Source: Yponomeuta sedellus
Taxonomy: Eukaryota; Arthropoda; Insecta; Lepidoptera; Yponomeutidae
Reading direction: 5' to 3'
Assembly: GCA_934045075.1 (NCBI GenBank)
Contig: OW203732.1
Coordinates: 9,015,001-9,079,000, forward strand
Length of the DNA: 64,000 nt
Position 1 is the stretch's first letter. Each line of letters opens with the position of its first letter. The notes beneath the pieces were generated by a model. That model had not been told where the DNA came from. It saw only the letters and a list, made by a program, of their open reading frames with translations, and ran no database searches. Made by a program: the position numbers and the translations under genes. This document shows positions 42,760-51,813 of this stretch, one piece after another.

Positions 42760-43000
42760 AGTTAGTTAGACCTGAGATTTCCGCACTTAGCCTCATATTT
42801 GGGCCATTGTACGTAGCAAGCGCTGAGATACGCTAACACATCAGACACTAGGGTTTCCTTACGATGTTTTCCTTCACGAGTAGTATTGCTACTATAATTT
42901 CACAAATGTACATAACTTAGAAAACCCCGGCGGGTTCGAACCCACGACGACCCGATTGAGAAGCCGGCGTTCTACACCACTCCGCTACCACCGCTCATCG
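42760..43000 (-). mobile_element. SINE-C with tRNA-like head
   Basis: The reversed head AGCGGTGGTAGCGGAGTGGT has an A-box match and a GGTTCGAAC B box. The body is collinear with 23830-24250 but uninterrupted. Confidence 0.65.
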
Positions 43001-43389
43001 GCCTTTAGTGACAATAGCTTTTCGTCGCTGCGTCACTTTTGTCAGTATTTCTTTTCACAGTGTGCTCTTGTACCAAGGACACCGTATCGATTTTCTTTTC
43101 AAGCAATTGGTTTTTCTATCTCACGTAGTTTCCACTAGAGTACCGATTGCGATACATTTCTGCGCTTGCAAAATGAAGCCGAGACCGTACAACGAACTGC
43201 ACTTACGTATGTTAACGTGCGAGATTTTCAAACATTCCTGCGCGGTTTAAAGGTTTGCTGATATTTTCCAACAGAAAACCTTTTGCGAAGTCTAGCTCTG
43301 CTACTATATTATGCACACCAAATCCTAACCGATTCCAACCGTCTAACTTTAAAAATTCCATAACAATTGCTATCGCAAACATCAGGGCC

Positions 43390-43605
43390 TGCCTGTACGT
43401 AATACAGAGAGTATTGTAAAGAGGTTCGAAATTTCTCGAATGCTGGTGAGTCGCCCATTAGCTCAGTTGGGAGAGCTCTGGCACGGTTAGCCAGAGGTCG
43501 CGGGTTCGAGTCCCGGCATGGGTGAAATTTTTAGCCTCTAAATAGGTTTACAAAAATTGTCCTTAGCACGGGTTAGTGCATTTAAAAGGATATAATCAGG
43601 GGCCG
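43390..43605 (+). mobile_element. SINE-B, near full length
   Basis: The 5' region (GTAATACAGAGAGTATTGTAA, GAGGTTCGAAATTTCTCG), tRNA-like module (TTAGCTCAGTTGGGAGAGCT, anticodon arm TGGCACGGTTAGCCA, B box GGGTTCGAGTCCC) and tail (CTTAGCACGGGTTAGTGCAT) are all present. The tRNA-like part lies in the middle of the element rather than at its 5' end. Confidence 0.75.
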
Positions 43606-43737
43606 GTTTAAAAAAACTACAATTGATGGTTTACTACGATAATTTGATGTACGAATAATGACTCAATTGAATACATTTTTATTGCCATAAATTACAGTAG
43701 TGATTTGTGAACAAATATTAGCAATACCTCTCGCTGT

Positions 43738-43965
43738 CGATGTCAACCCTTGAGTGTCCCCACTGCTGGGGCACGGGTCTCTTCCCGCAGGAAGGGTCGC
43801 TAACTGTGAAGGAAAACATCGTGAGGAAACCTGCGTGTCTGAGGCGTTCAAATACCTCAGCGCTTGAAATTGCCAATCCGCGGTGGGCACGCGTGGTAAT
43901 TAAGCCCACAATATCTGTCTGAGAGAAGGCCTGTACCATGCAGTGAGACCTTTGTAGGCTCATTA
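43738..43965 (-). mobile_element. SINE-A 3' scrap joined to SINE-C
   Basis: 43738-43796 is reversed SINE-A (CCCACTGCTGGGGCACGGGT). 43797-43965 is reversed SINE-C (AACATCGTGAGGAAACCTGC, GGGCACGCGTGGTAATTAAG, GAGAGAAGGCCTGTACCATG). Confidence 0.6.
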
Positions 43966-44008
43966 AAAAAATACAGTGCAGTATAAAGTTATTAAAATAG
44001 TGTTATGA

Positions 44009-44380
44009 GTGTAGCGCTCGTGGCCTAGGCGAACCGAGTGATTGGAATCAATCACTTGGTTAAGCAACAACAGGCGCGGTCAGGTACGGTATGGGTGAGA
44101 GTCCCGTGACTACCGCTAGTGGCATTTTTCCGAGCGCTTCCGTGCTTCGCAAGGCACGTAAAGCCGTTGGTGCCGGCTGTCATATAATGGCAGTCGTTAA
44201 GCCATGTCAAAGGCCTTATGGGCGGCTTGATAACATCTGACAGTAAGGCCCGCCACTGTCTTACAATCCTCCACCAACCCGGACTTGGCCCCCGTGGTGG
44301 AGTATGGCCTAACCTTCCTGCGATGCAGGAAGAGACCCGTGCCCCAGCAGTGGGGACATACAAGGGTTGATAACGAAATG
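44009..44380 (+). mobile_element. SINE-A, full length reference copy
   Basis: The cleanest copy. Starts GCGCTCGTGGCCTAGGCGAA, which contains a TGGCCTAGGCG A-box-like string, and later GGTGAGAGTCCC, a possible decayed B box. The centre includes AAGCCGTTGGTGCCGGCTGT and GCCTTATGGGCGGCTTGATA; the end is ATACAAGGGTTGATAACGA. The A/B boxes suggest a Pol III SINE, but that origin is inference. Confidence 0.75.
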
Positions 44381-44384
44381 AGTG

Positions 44385-45282
44385 TAATTTTTCTGATAGT
44401 GGCATAGCTAATTTATAATTTTAAATTAATATGTTTTTAGGTAAATTAGACATTTAAAATGCGTAACCTTATCTCATCTTACCCCCACGAGGTTGAAGGC
44501 GCGTGGATATTAAAGATTCTTTAAAGATTTTACCCACTTTTTAACTTTTTTTTTCTAGTCTATAAATGTCCCGCTGCAGTTCACAGGCTTTCTCTCAGAG
44601 AGAGGGTGTGGGCTCTTTAATTTTATATCATACACATACATAACCTCACATCTGTATCCCAGAGGGGTAGGCAGAGACCAGGAACTGCCACTTGCCACGA
44701 TCCTAATCATTTTCACCTCATATTTATACAAATTTGTTTGATTCACTGTGAGTAAATGCAGACGACTTCGAAAACCACAGTTGCCCTCTGTGGGTAACTA
44801 CAGGTTAATTCGAAGGTCATATCAGGTCAGCTCCCGTCGAACCGTCCGACTGACAAAGCCCGCTCAGTATTAAGATTATTGGCGTTTCTGACTTAAAATT
44901 TAAACCCACTCACACGAGCTGACAGTTCAGTGATCCTTCGTTCCCATTTATTACCTACGTGGATAAAATCCATAATGGAACTTTTTGTTGAGGGTTCTAA
45001 ACTAAACAGCAAACCAAGTATAGAACGTAATATTTTATACCTCTCACACCATTCAAGTTTATTGTAATAACTGTAGTATTTCTTAATGATTCGCGATACT
45101 CATACATAGTTATATATTAAACGGGTCCCATCGCGATTATTTATTTGGTAAAACGTAATTACCTTATTTCCCGACGTTTTGGCAGCGTTACAGTTGCCGT
45201 GGTAACGGGTCTAATTGCGATTAGACCTATTTAATGTGTAACATTGTATTAACTACAACTGGTTATGTCTATGTTTATTATA
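44385..45282. other. SINE-C scrap, reversed LINE end, then no gene recognised
   Basis: 44555-44615 is SINE-C-like (GTCTATAAATGTCCCGCTGC, TCTCTCAGAGAGAGG). 44625-44720 is the reverse of the LINE end at 1755-1870 (CAGAGGGGTAGGCAGAGACC). The remainder up to the gypsy element is unassigned. Confidence 0.45.
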
Positions 45283-45628
45283 TGTGAGGGATTTTTAAAA
45301 GCAACTGAAATTTAAAAACATTTACACTTCTAGTTAATAAATCGTAATAAAAGTTCGTAAAATTAATTCAACATTTAATCAGATTTCCGGTTGACTTTTC
45401 ATCCGTTTACGGAGCTGTCAAAAAAAGTTCGGGAGTTGATTTTTGAACGGCTCGATCCTCCGAAAACCTGGGGTCGGTAGAACTCAGGTTCGGCGGGGGA
45501 GGGGGACGACGATCGTGGGGAGTGCTTGTGGGATTCATTCGAGCACGGGCTGCCCGCGGAGTCGGTCGAGACTATTGGTTTGCTGGGAAAATTGTAAGTC
45601 CAACTTATTCTTTTATTGTGTTAAACAG

Positions 45629-45658
45629 TATAAATCGCTGTGTGTTCGTTATTTCAGT
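45629..45658 (+). promoter_or_regulatory. TATA box plus TCAGT initiator in the LTR
   Basis: TATAAATC at 45629-45636 is followed by TCAGT at 45654-45658. The A at 45656 lies 27 bases from the TATA start, matching the spacing and initiator of arthropod Pol II core promoters. The same site is at 53169-53198 in the 3' LTR. Confidence 0.6.
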
Positions 45659-45724
45659 TAAATTACCACTTTATCTATTTTTTTTATTGTTTTGTCATAA
45701 TGTAATATGTGTTACTGAAGATAT

Positions 45725-45730
45725 AATAAA
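45725..45730 (+). terminator. Polyadenylation signal in the LTR
   Basis: AATAAA about 70 bases downstream of the inferred start. The equivalent signal in the 3' LTR (53265-53270) would be used for 3' end formation. Confidence 0.6.
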
Positions 45731-45856
45731 CTGTACTGATTTCTACTGCGTTATCGTATTTTTATTCATTTAAATAACTAGCAAAACTCTAGTAATGTGT
45801 TATATATAATGTCTAATTATCTAATAAATCCGAAGCGGGATTTTTCTACGCCCACT

Positions 45857-45897
45857 TGTGTGTATCATTTTATCACCGATGAAATAACGGTCACACA
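45857..45897 (+). other. Leader hairpin upstream of the repeated hairpins
   Basis: ATTTTATC/GATGAAAT (45867-45874, 45878-45885, with one G-U pair) is capped by ACC. TGTGTG/CACACA (45857-45862, 45892-45897) forms an outer stem. It differs in shape from the five later units. Confidence 0.45.
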
Positions 45898-46125
45898 GAT
45901 TAATTTTATGATTGTTAATATGCATGTGAAGGTTAATTTATCTTTAGTCAACTTTTGTACGTACTTTGTACGTTGATCTTACTCTCTAGTCAAGAACAGT
46001 AGGCACGCACAGCACAAAAAATTTATTAAGTTACAACGCGTATGTAAGCTGCAAAATATTACATGAACTGCTTATATACATGTTTGGAGCTGGAGTATCT
46101 AGAACCAACCATGTGGACGAGCAGC

Positions 46126-46652
46126 GGATGTCCACGAATATTTTGCCGAGGCTACACTTCGGAATAGTCGTGGACATTCCGATCATTTCTATGGGTAGCT
46201 TATTTATTAAAACGCGCGCGAGTCAATTATCGCTGCAAGTGTCCACGAGTATTTTGCCGAGGCTACACTTCGGAATAGGCGTGGACATTTAGATGGCTTG
46301 TTGATAGTTACTCGCGTGCACAAAGAAAGAAAAAAAAAGGGGGCAAAATTGCGGAGGCTGTCCGCGGATATTTTGCCGGGGCTACACTTCGGAATAACCG
46401 CGGATACACCAACCGTTTTTCTTTTTTTTTGTGTTGTCTTTGTTTCTCTTCGCGATTTTATGGATTTGTGCGTACGTGAACAACTAATTGTGATCGATAC
46501 CCATGATTATTTTGCCGAGCCTACCTTCGGAACAAGCGTGAATGTCCCGATGGTTTGTTACTGAAATGCTTAAGAGTATGAAAAAAATTGTATTGTATAC
46601 CTACCCACGAGTATTTGTCCGAGACTACTCCTCGGAATAGTAGTAGATATAC
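46126..46652 (+). other. Five dispersed copies of a structured leader hairpin with covarying stems
   Basis: Each unit has an inner helix TATT/AATA, a 3-nt bulge, and CCGA/TCGG around a 7-9 nt loop. The outer stem differs between units but stays paired: GGATGTCCACGA/TCGTGGACATTCC (46126-46137, 46168-46179, with one G-U pair and the unpaired last bases uncertain); AAGTGTCCACG/CGTGGACATTT (46237-46247, 46280-46290); TGTCCGCGG/CCGCGGATA (46359-46367, 46398-46406); a weaker GATA..CATG/CGTG..TGTC (46496-46505, 46537-46546); GTATACCTAC/GTAGATATAC (46595-46604, 46643-46652, one mismatch). Covariation implies selection on RNA or DNA folding. Confidence 0.75.
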
Positions 46653-46682
46653 CAACAGACTACCGTCAATTTGTTCGTCCTT

Positions 46683-46922
46683 ATGGCCACAGAAATAAAC
46701 ACTATTTTTTTTGCCCCTATTATGGATGTTAATATCATTAGGTATCTATTTGCTACGTTGGTCAGTCGGAAATGTACCTATGTATTAGAAAAAAAGGTTG
46801 ACAGCAATGAATTTGATATATTTGTACTAGTCATGTCCTACTTTGCTAGCCTCATGTCTATCATGGAGTTTAGGCAGAACATGATCTTAGCCTATACAAC
46901 TGGTGTATTAATGCTTTGTTAA
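46683..46922 (+). CDS. Small hydrophobic ORF in the gypsy leader (79 codons)
   Basis: ATG at 46683 and TAA at 46920-46922, ending 76 bp before the gag-pol start. The peptide starts MATEINTIFFAPIMDVNII and contains a hydrophobic stretch FDIFVLVMSYFASLMSIM that could span a membrane. I recognise no family. It may be a chance frame in the leader; the absence of other long frames there and its position just before gag make it worth noting. Confidence 0.25.
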   Translation: MATEINTIFFAPIMDVNIIRYLFATLVSRKCTYVLEKKVDSNEFDIFVLVMSYFASLMSIMEFRQNMILAYTTGVLMLC

Positions 46923-46998
46923 TTTCCTCTTCCTCGCCCCATTTCCGTTTCAACCGTGACTTGACTTTAATTACAATCATAATACCAGATTTGAAATC

Positions 46999-49900
46999 AT
47001 GTCTGACCACGAGAGTTTAACCCCGCCTCGTATCGCAGAACGAAGAAGTAGGTCTAGAAAAAGGAAGGCCCCTACTGCCACTAAAGGATCAAAACGCGTC
47101 CGAGACAAATCGAGTGTTTCAACACGTAGTACATCTTCCAATCTTTCGGGCGGAGATCGGAACCGTAGAACGAGAAAACGGAATATTCATAAACGGGCGC
47201 GGCATAACAGCAGACACTCTCGTAGTATTGCAAGTGACTCTACGGAATCTTCAACAAGACGATCACGATCGCGACGGCGAAGATCCGAAGCTCGATGGCG
47301 AAGTCGGCGTCATCAAACAACAGCTAGGTCTAGGAGATATAGTAACAACTCTAAAGACAGCTCGACTACAACTAGCTCCTCTACATCAAGCAGTAGCCGT
47401 AGATCCCGCTCTGAAAACAGAAAGTCTGCGAAGTCGCGTCGTACTAGGCGAGGCCGTCGATATTCTCCCGAACCTGAAGAAAGTAGCGTGATGCAAAAAC
47501 TAATAGACGCACTTAGCAAACGTGAGCAGGGAGCTTTTGTAGGAGCTAAAGATGTGATACCTAGTTTTGACCCAGGACAGAAAAATCAGACCATACGATC
47601 TTGGTTAAAAAAGGTTAACGAAACTGCTCAAATCTATGGCTGGAGTGATAAAGAAATTATTTACAATGCGCTGCCTAAACTGACAGGCTTAGCGCGACGG
47701 TGGTATGAAGGCTTATCATCGGTGAAACTTAGTTGGAGTAAATGGCAATCTAAGCTAACGAAGAGCTTCCCGGATGACAGAAACTATGCTGATAGACTTG
47801 TCGAAATGTCAGACCGAAAGAGTAGAAGAGAAGAATCGCTCGAAGAATACTTTTATGATAAAGCTAAATTGGTTAACCATTGTAATATCAGAGGCCAGGA
47901 CGCAGTAGACTGTATTATCCAAGGCATATACGACAATAATGTACGCCTTAACGCGCAAGGCTCTAACTTCAAACGTCCAAGTAGATTACTCAAGTATCTG
48001 CGTAGTATCTCAATCAGAAATAGAGACCCTAAAAAGATAACTGCACAAAATAGAAATCCAACTAATGAAAGTAAAGAAGGCACGCGTAATAATAGAAGTA
48101 ACGTAACCTCTAAAATTCGCTGCTATAACTGTTCCGAACTGGGACATACGGTACCCAAATGTCCCAAAGAACTACAAAAATGTCCAAAATGTAACAGGAT
48201 GGGACATCTAGCTGAGCATTGTAGGAGAGGCGCCCCGGATACCAACAAAACAACTTCAAACGCCACAGTCCTTGCCAATAAGGTACAAACTATAAAAACA
48301 AAAAATAACGTACATGATATCTATATAAAACAAATAAAATTAAATGGCATGAATAAAACCGCTTTCGTGGACTTTGGTAGTGAGTGCACGCTTATCAAAC
48401 AGAGCATTGCAAAAGAAACTGACCTAAATATCATGACCGAAGGCTTGCCACTATTAAAGGGCTTTGGAGCAGGGGTACTACAGTCTTTAGGCAAGGCTCT
48501 CGTTGAGATAAACGTGGACTTCATCACTGCTACAGTAGAGGCTCTGATTGTACCTGATATTTTTTTGCATACTGATGTTCTTATCGGCCAAAACCTGACC
48601 GAGTTGCCGGAAGTACACGTTTATAAAACTAGTAACTGCTTGACAATGTACTCAGAGACGGCCGAAACGGAGCGGTTGGGAGCTTGCGCAGAATCCGATA
48701 TAGAAGTTAATAACGGACTGGCAGCCGTAAATGTCCGTGTAGGCATAGAACGAATCGGTCTCATTCATGTTCCCGGCAGTACTAGTTTTAAAAACGGCGA
48801 AGAGATACTTGTTATCCCAGGACTATATCCCGTCGCAGATGGTCTGGCCAAAATACTACTCATAAATTTCTCAGGGAATACCAAAATGGTGAACAAAGGT
48901 AAAGTTCTTGCGCGAGTCACGTCACTTCCTCTATCTCCTAACATATTCTCTGACATTCCCTTAGACAAACAGCGCGAGGTCAATAGATTAACCACGGATG
49001 AAACTTCTGATTATTCTAGTCCTTTGACTATCGACATGATAAACATGGGGCCTGATACAAGTGATGAACAAAAACAACGACTGGTAAAACTGCTCAATGA
49101 CTATCGTGACTGTTTTGCCCTGAATATGAACGAGCTGGGTACTTCGAAAATTTCCGAGATGCGTATAACTCTGAGCGATGACACTCCAGTAGCTTACAAG
49201 CCTTACAGGCTGCCTTATAGCGAACGCATAGTGGTAAGAGAACTAATAAATGAACTTCTGGATAATAACATTATTAGAGAGTCCAATTCATCATATGCGA
49301 GCCCGATTGTTCTCGTTAAAAAGAAAAACAATGAATACAGGTTATGCGTGGACTATCGTGCACTCAATAAAAAGACTATAAAAGATTCTTACCCAATGCC
49401 CGTCATAGACGACCAGCTAGACAGACTGAACGGCAAGAGATTTTTCACCAGCTTGGATCTTAAGTCCGGATATTATCAGATTCCAATGGCTCCCGACTCG
49501 ATGCATCTAACTGGGTTCGTAACTCCGGACGGTCATTTTGAATATACGCGCATGCCTTTTGGCCTCGTAAACGCACCAGCGGTATTCCAGCACATGATAA
49601 ATAAAGCGTTCGGAAAAGATAGATTTGACTTGGCATTACCCTATATGGACGACATTTTGTCACCCTCGAAGGACATTGACGAAGGTTTGGAGAAACTAGC
49701 AAAGATTCTATCGTGCTTACGCTCAACTGGTCTTACTCTTAACATCGAAAAATGCTTTTTCTTTCAAACACACTTAAATTACCTAGGCTACGAGATCTCA
49801 GAAAATGGGCTAAAACCAGGTCAGAAGAAAACGGAAGCTGTGTCTCTATTCCCGACTCCCAGTAATGTCCATCAAGTACGCCAGTTCGTTGGCCTCGCAA

Positions 49901-51813
49901 GTTTTTTTCGACGCTTTGTCCCGAACTTTGCAAGTATAGCTAAACCTTTGACAATGCTTACAAAAGCCAATGTTCCTTGGAGTTGGGATAGCGCACAAGA
50001 AGAAGCGTTCAACATGATAAAGAGTAGGCTAGTCGAACGCCCCATATTGGCTTTGTATGATCCGACGTACTTAACTGAAGTACACTGCGACGCCAGTAAA
50101 TTGGGGGTAGGCGGTATATTGCTCCAGAAGGTCGATGAAAAGTCTTTGCCTAGACCCGTTGCCTACTTTAGTAAACAAACAACTAAAGAAGAAGAGTTCC
50201 TCCATTCCTTTGAACTAGAGACACTTGCCGTAGTCCTCTCGCTAAAAAAATTTCGTGTATACCTCACTGGTATACCCTTTAAGGTGTACACGGACTGCAA
50301 TGCGTTGAGAACTACGCTTACTAAGCGCGACCTAATGCCTCGAATCGCTCGGTGGTGGCTATTGTTACAAGAATATAATTTCACCATCGAATACCGACCA
50401 GGCGATAACATGAAACATGTCGACGCGCTCAGCAGAAATCCTCTAAGAAGTCATGAGGCCGAAAGTTTGTCTGACGCACGCGAATTTGAAATTATGACTA
50501 TAACAACGACCGATTGGCTGCAATCCGTCCAAATGTCCGACCCAAAGTTGAAGCACATTAAAAGCATTTTGCAAAGCAAAAAAAAAGACTTCAAAGATAT
50601 TCTGGCAAATTTCACTATAGTTAACGACAAAATTTACAAAAAAGTAGGAAACCAAAATAAGTGGGTAGTACCTAACGGAGCAAGGTGGCGTATATGCCAG
50701 TTGTGTCACGACGAAGCGGGCCATTTTGCGATAGAGAAAACCCTCGATAAAATGCAACAGAACTACTGGTTTCCGAAAATGCGACGCTTCGTACGTAAAT
50801 ATGTAAAAGCATGCCTGAGTTGCGCCTACAATAAAGCAACAACGAGTAAACCAACCGGCTATCTGCATCCCATTCCCAAGGGTACGGTCCCATTCCATAC
50901 ACTTCATATGGATCACCTGGGCCCGTTTATCAAAAGCAAAAAAGGTAATTCGTATGTGCTTGGCATCATTGATGGTTTCAGCAAATTTATTTTTGTAAAA
51001 CCAGTAAAGGACTTAAAAACAAAGACAACAATCGGGATTCTTCAGGATATTTTTGATGTGACAGGAAGTCCAAACGTCATTATTACCGATCGTGGTACAA
51101 GTTTTACGTCGACAGCATTTCAAAATTTCGCGAAATCAATAGGAGCCAAGCATATACTGAATGCCGTTGCCACACCACGAGCAAACGGCCAAATCGAAAG
51201 GTACAATCGTACCATACTTGACGCGCTAGCCGCAATTAATCATGGCCAAGATGAACGTGATTGGGACACTAAAATAGGAAAATTACAATGGAGTTTAAAT
51301 AACACCGTCAACAAAACGACCGGAAAATCTGCGTCAGAGATTGTGTTCGGCCGACGGACAATAAACCCTGAAGAAGGGGCAATTTTGAACGAGCTTGCCA
51401 GGTCCATGGAATCAATTCCATCTCGCGATGAAATACGCGAGGCCGTGGTAAAAAGTACGGAAAAGAGCCAACAGTACATGAAAAAACACTACGATGAGTG
51501 TAGGGCTTCCACCAAAATTTTCGCTCTTAATGATCTAGTAATGATCCCTAATCATCACAATCCAGCAAACGGAAAAAGCAAAAAGCTGTGTCCCAAATTT
51601 AGGGGTCCTTACAAAGTAACCGCGGTCTTGGACAATGATCGTTACGAGGTGTCCAGTATTAAGGGACATTCGAAACGAGAATATAAAAGCGTCTACCCAG
51701 CCGACCAACTAAAAAAGTGGATAACTATTAACCCAAGTAAAGATACAGATGATGACAACGACAAGACAACCAGTGACGATGATGACCATAACTCTAGTGA
51801 CAACCCTAATTAG
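46999..51813 (+). CDS. gag-pol: Gypsy Gag-Pol polyprotein, single frame
   Basis: 1604 codons without interruption. Residues 1-165 are very rich in Arg and Ser (many RS dipeptides). A retrotransposon capsid-like region follows at about 185-340 (including LARRWYEGL and LEEYFYDK). Two CX2CX4HX4C zinc knuckles are at C375-C388 and C395-C408. The protease region is near D458, reading DFG-S where D-S/T-G is usual. In the reverse transcriptase D820 and YMDD lie at 882-885. RNase H has D1031, E1074, D1099 and D1142. The integrase has a zinc domain (H1237, H1242, C1272, C1275), the D1305-D1364-E1400 triad with 35 residues between the last two, and a GPY/F module at 1536-1538. The tail is acidic. Gag and Pol are fused with no frameshift, so capsid to polymerase ratio must be set another way. 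The start is the first ATG in frame. Confidence 0.95.
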   Translation: MSDHESLTPPRIAERRSRSRKRKAPTATKGSKRVRDKSSVSTRSTSSNLSGGDRNRRTRKRNIHKRARHNSRHSRSIASDSTESSTRRSRSRRRRSEARWRSRRHQTTARSRRYSNNSKDSSTTTSSSTSSSSRRSRSENRKSAKSRRTRRGRRYSPEPEESSVMQKLIDALSKREQGAFVGAKDVIPSFDPGQKNQTIRSWLKKVNETAQIYGWSDKEIIYNALPKLTGLARRWYEGLSSVKLSWSKWQSKLTKSFPDDRNYADRLVEMSDRKSRREESLEEYFYDKAKLVNHCNIRGQDAVDCIIQGIYDNNVRLNAQGSNFKRPSRLLKYLRSISIRNRDPKKITAQNRNPTNESKEGTRNNRSNVTSKIRCYNCSELGHTVPKCPKELQKCPKCNRMGHLAEHCRRGAPDTNKTTSNATVLANKVQTIKTKNNVHDIYIKQIKLNGMNKTAFVDFGSECTLIKQSIAKETDLNIMTEGLPLLKGFGAGVLQSLGKALVEINVDFITATVEALIVPDIFLHTDVLIGQNLTELPEVHVYKTSNCLTMYSETAETERLGACAESDIEVNNGLAAVNVRVGIERIGLIHVPGSTSFKNGEEILVIPGLYPVADGLAKILLINFSGNTKMVNKGKVLARVTSLPLSPNIFSDIPLDKQREVNRLTTDETSDYSSPLTIDMINMGPDTSDEQKQRLVKLLNDYRDCFALNMNELGTSKISEMRITLSDDTPVAYKPYRLPYSERIVVRELINELLDNNIIRESNSSYASPIVLVKKKNNEYRLCVDYRALNKKTIKDSYPMPVIDDQLDRLNGKRFFTSLDLKSGYYQIPMAPDSMHLTGFVTPDGHFEYTRMPFGLVNAPAVFQHMINKAFGKDRFDLALPYMDDILSPSKDIDEGLEKLAKILSCLRSTGLTLNIEKCFFFQTHLNYLGYEISENGLKPGQKKTEAVSLFPTPSNVHQVRQFVGLASFFRRFVPNFASIAKPLTMLTKANVPWSWDSAQEEAFNMIKSRLVERPILALYDPTYLTEVHCDASKLGVGGILLQKVDEKSLPRPVAYFSKQTTKEEEFLHSFELETLAVVLSLKKFRVYLTGIPFKVYTDCNALRTTLTKRDLMPRIARWWLLLQEYNFTIEYRPGDNMKHVDALSRNPLRSHEAESLSDAREFEIMTITTTDWLQSVQMSDPKLKHIKSILQSKKKDFKDILANFTIVNDKIYKKVGNQNKWVVPNGARWRICQLCHDEAGHFAIEKTLDKMQQNYWFPKMRRFVRKYVKACLSCAYNKATTSKPTGYLHPIPKGTVPFHTLHMDHLGPFIKSKKGNSYVLGIIDGFSKFIFVKPVKDLKTKTTIGILQDIFDVTGSPNVIITDRGTSFTSTAFQNFAKSIGAKHILNAVATPRANGQIERYNRTILDALAAINHGQDERDWDTKIGKLQWSLNNTVNKTTGKSASEIVFGRRTINPEEGAILNELARSMESIPSRDEIREAVVKSTEKSQQYMKKHYDECRASTKIFALNDLVMIPNHHNPANGKSKKLCPKFRGPYKVTAVLDNDRYEVSSIKGHSKREYKSVYPADQLKKWITINPSKDTDDDNDKTTSDDDDHNSSDNPN

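Larger units (their letters stand above)
45283..45826 (+). repeat. 5' LTR of the gypsy element
   Basis: Begins TGTGAGGGATTTTTAAAAGC and ends TAATTATCTAATA. U3 contains a GC-rich patch; a TATA box and initiator are near 45629-45658 and AATAAA is at 45725-45730. This implies R from about 45656 to about 45750 and U5 of about 75 bp. Confidence 0.95.

Noticed and set aside
43440..43525. Possible functional tRNA gene
   Set aside because: Cloverleaf is imperfect: C instead of U before the anticodon position and mismatches in acceptor and T stems. The segment recurs as part of a dispersed SINE with a shared tail.
45594..45657. A short intron inside the LTR (GTAAGT to TTTCAG)
   Set aside because: 64 nt is very short and the TTTCAGTT end fits better as an initiator placed 27 bases after a TATA box. 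Not formally excluded.
46080..46292. 70-codon ATG frame with a repeated ILPRLHFGI peptide
   Set aside because: The repetition follows the structured hairpins, the frame does not continue through later units, and compensatory stem changes favour an RNA explanation.
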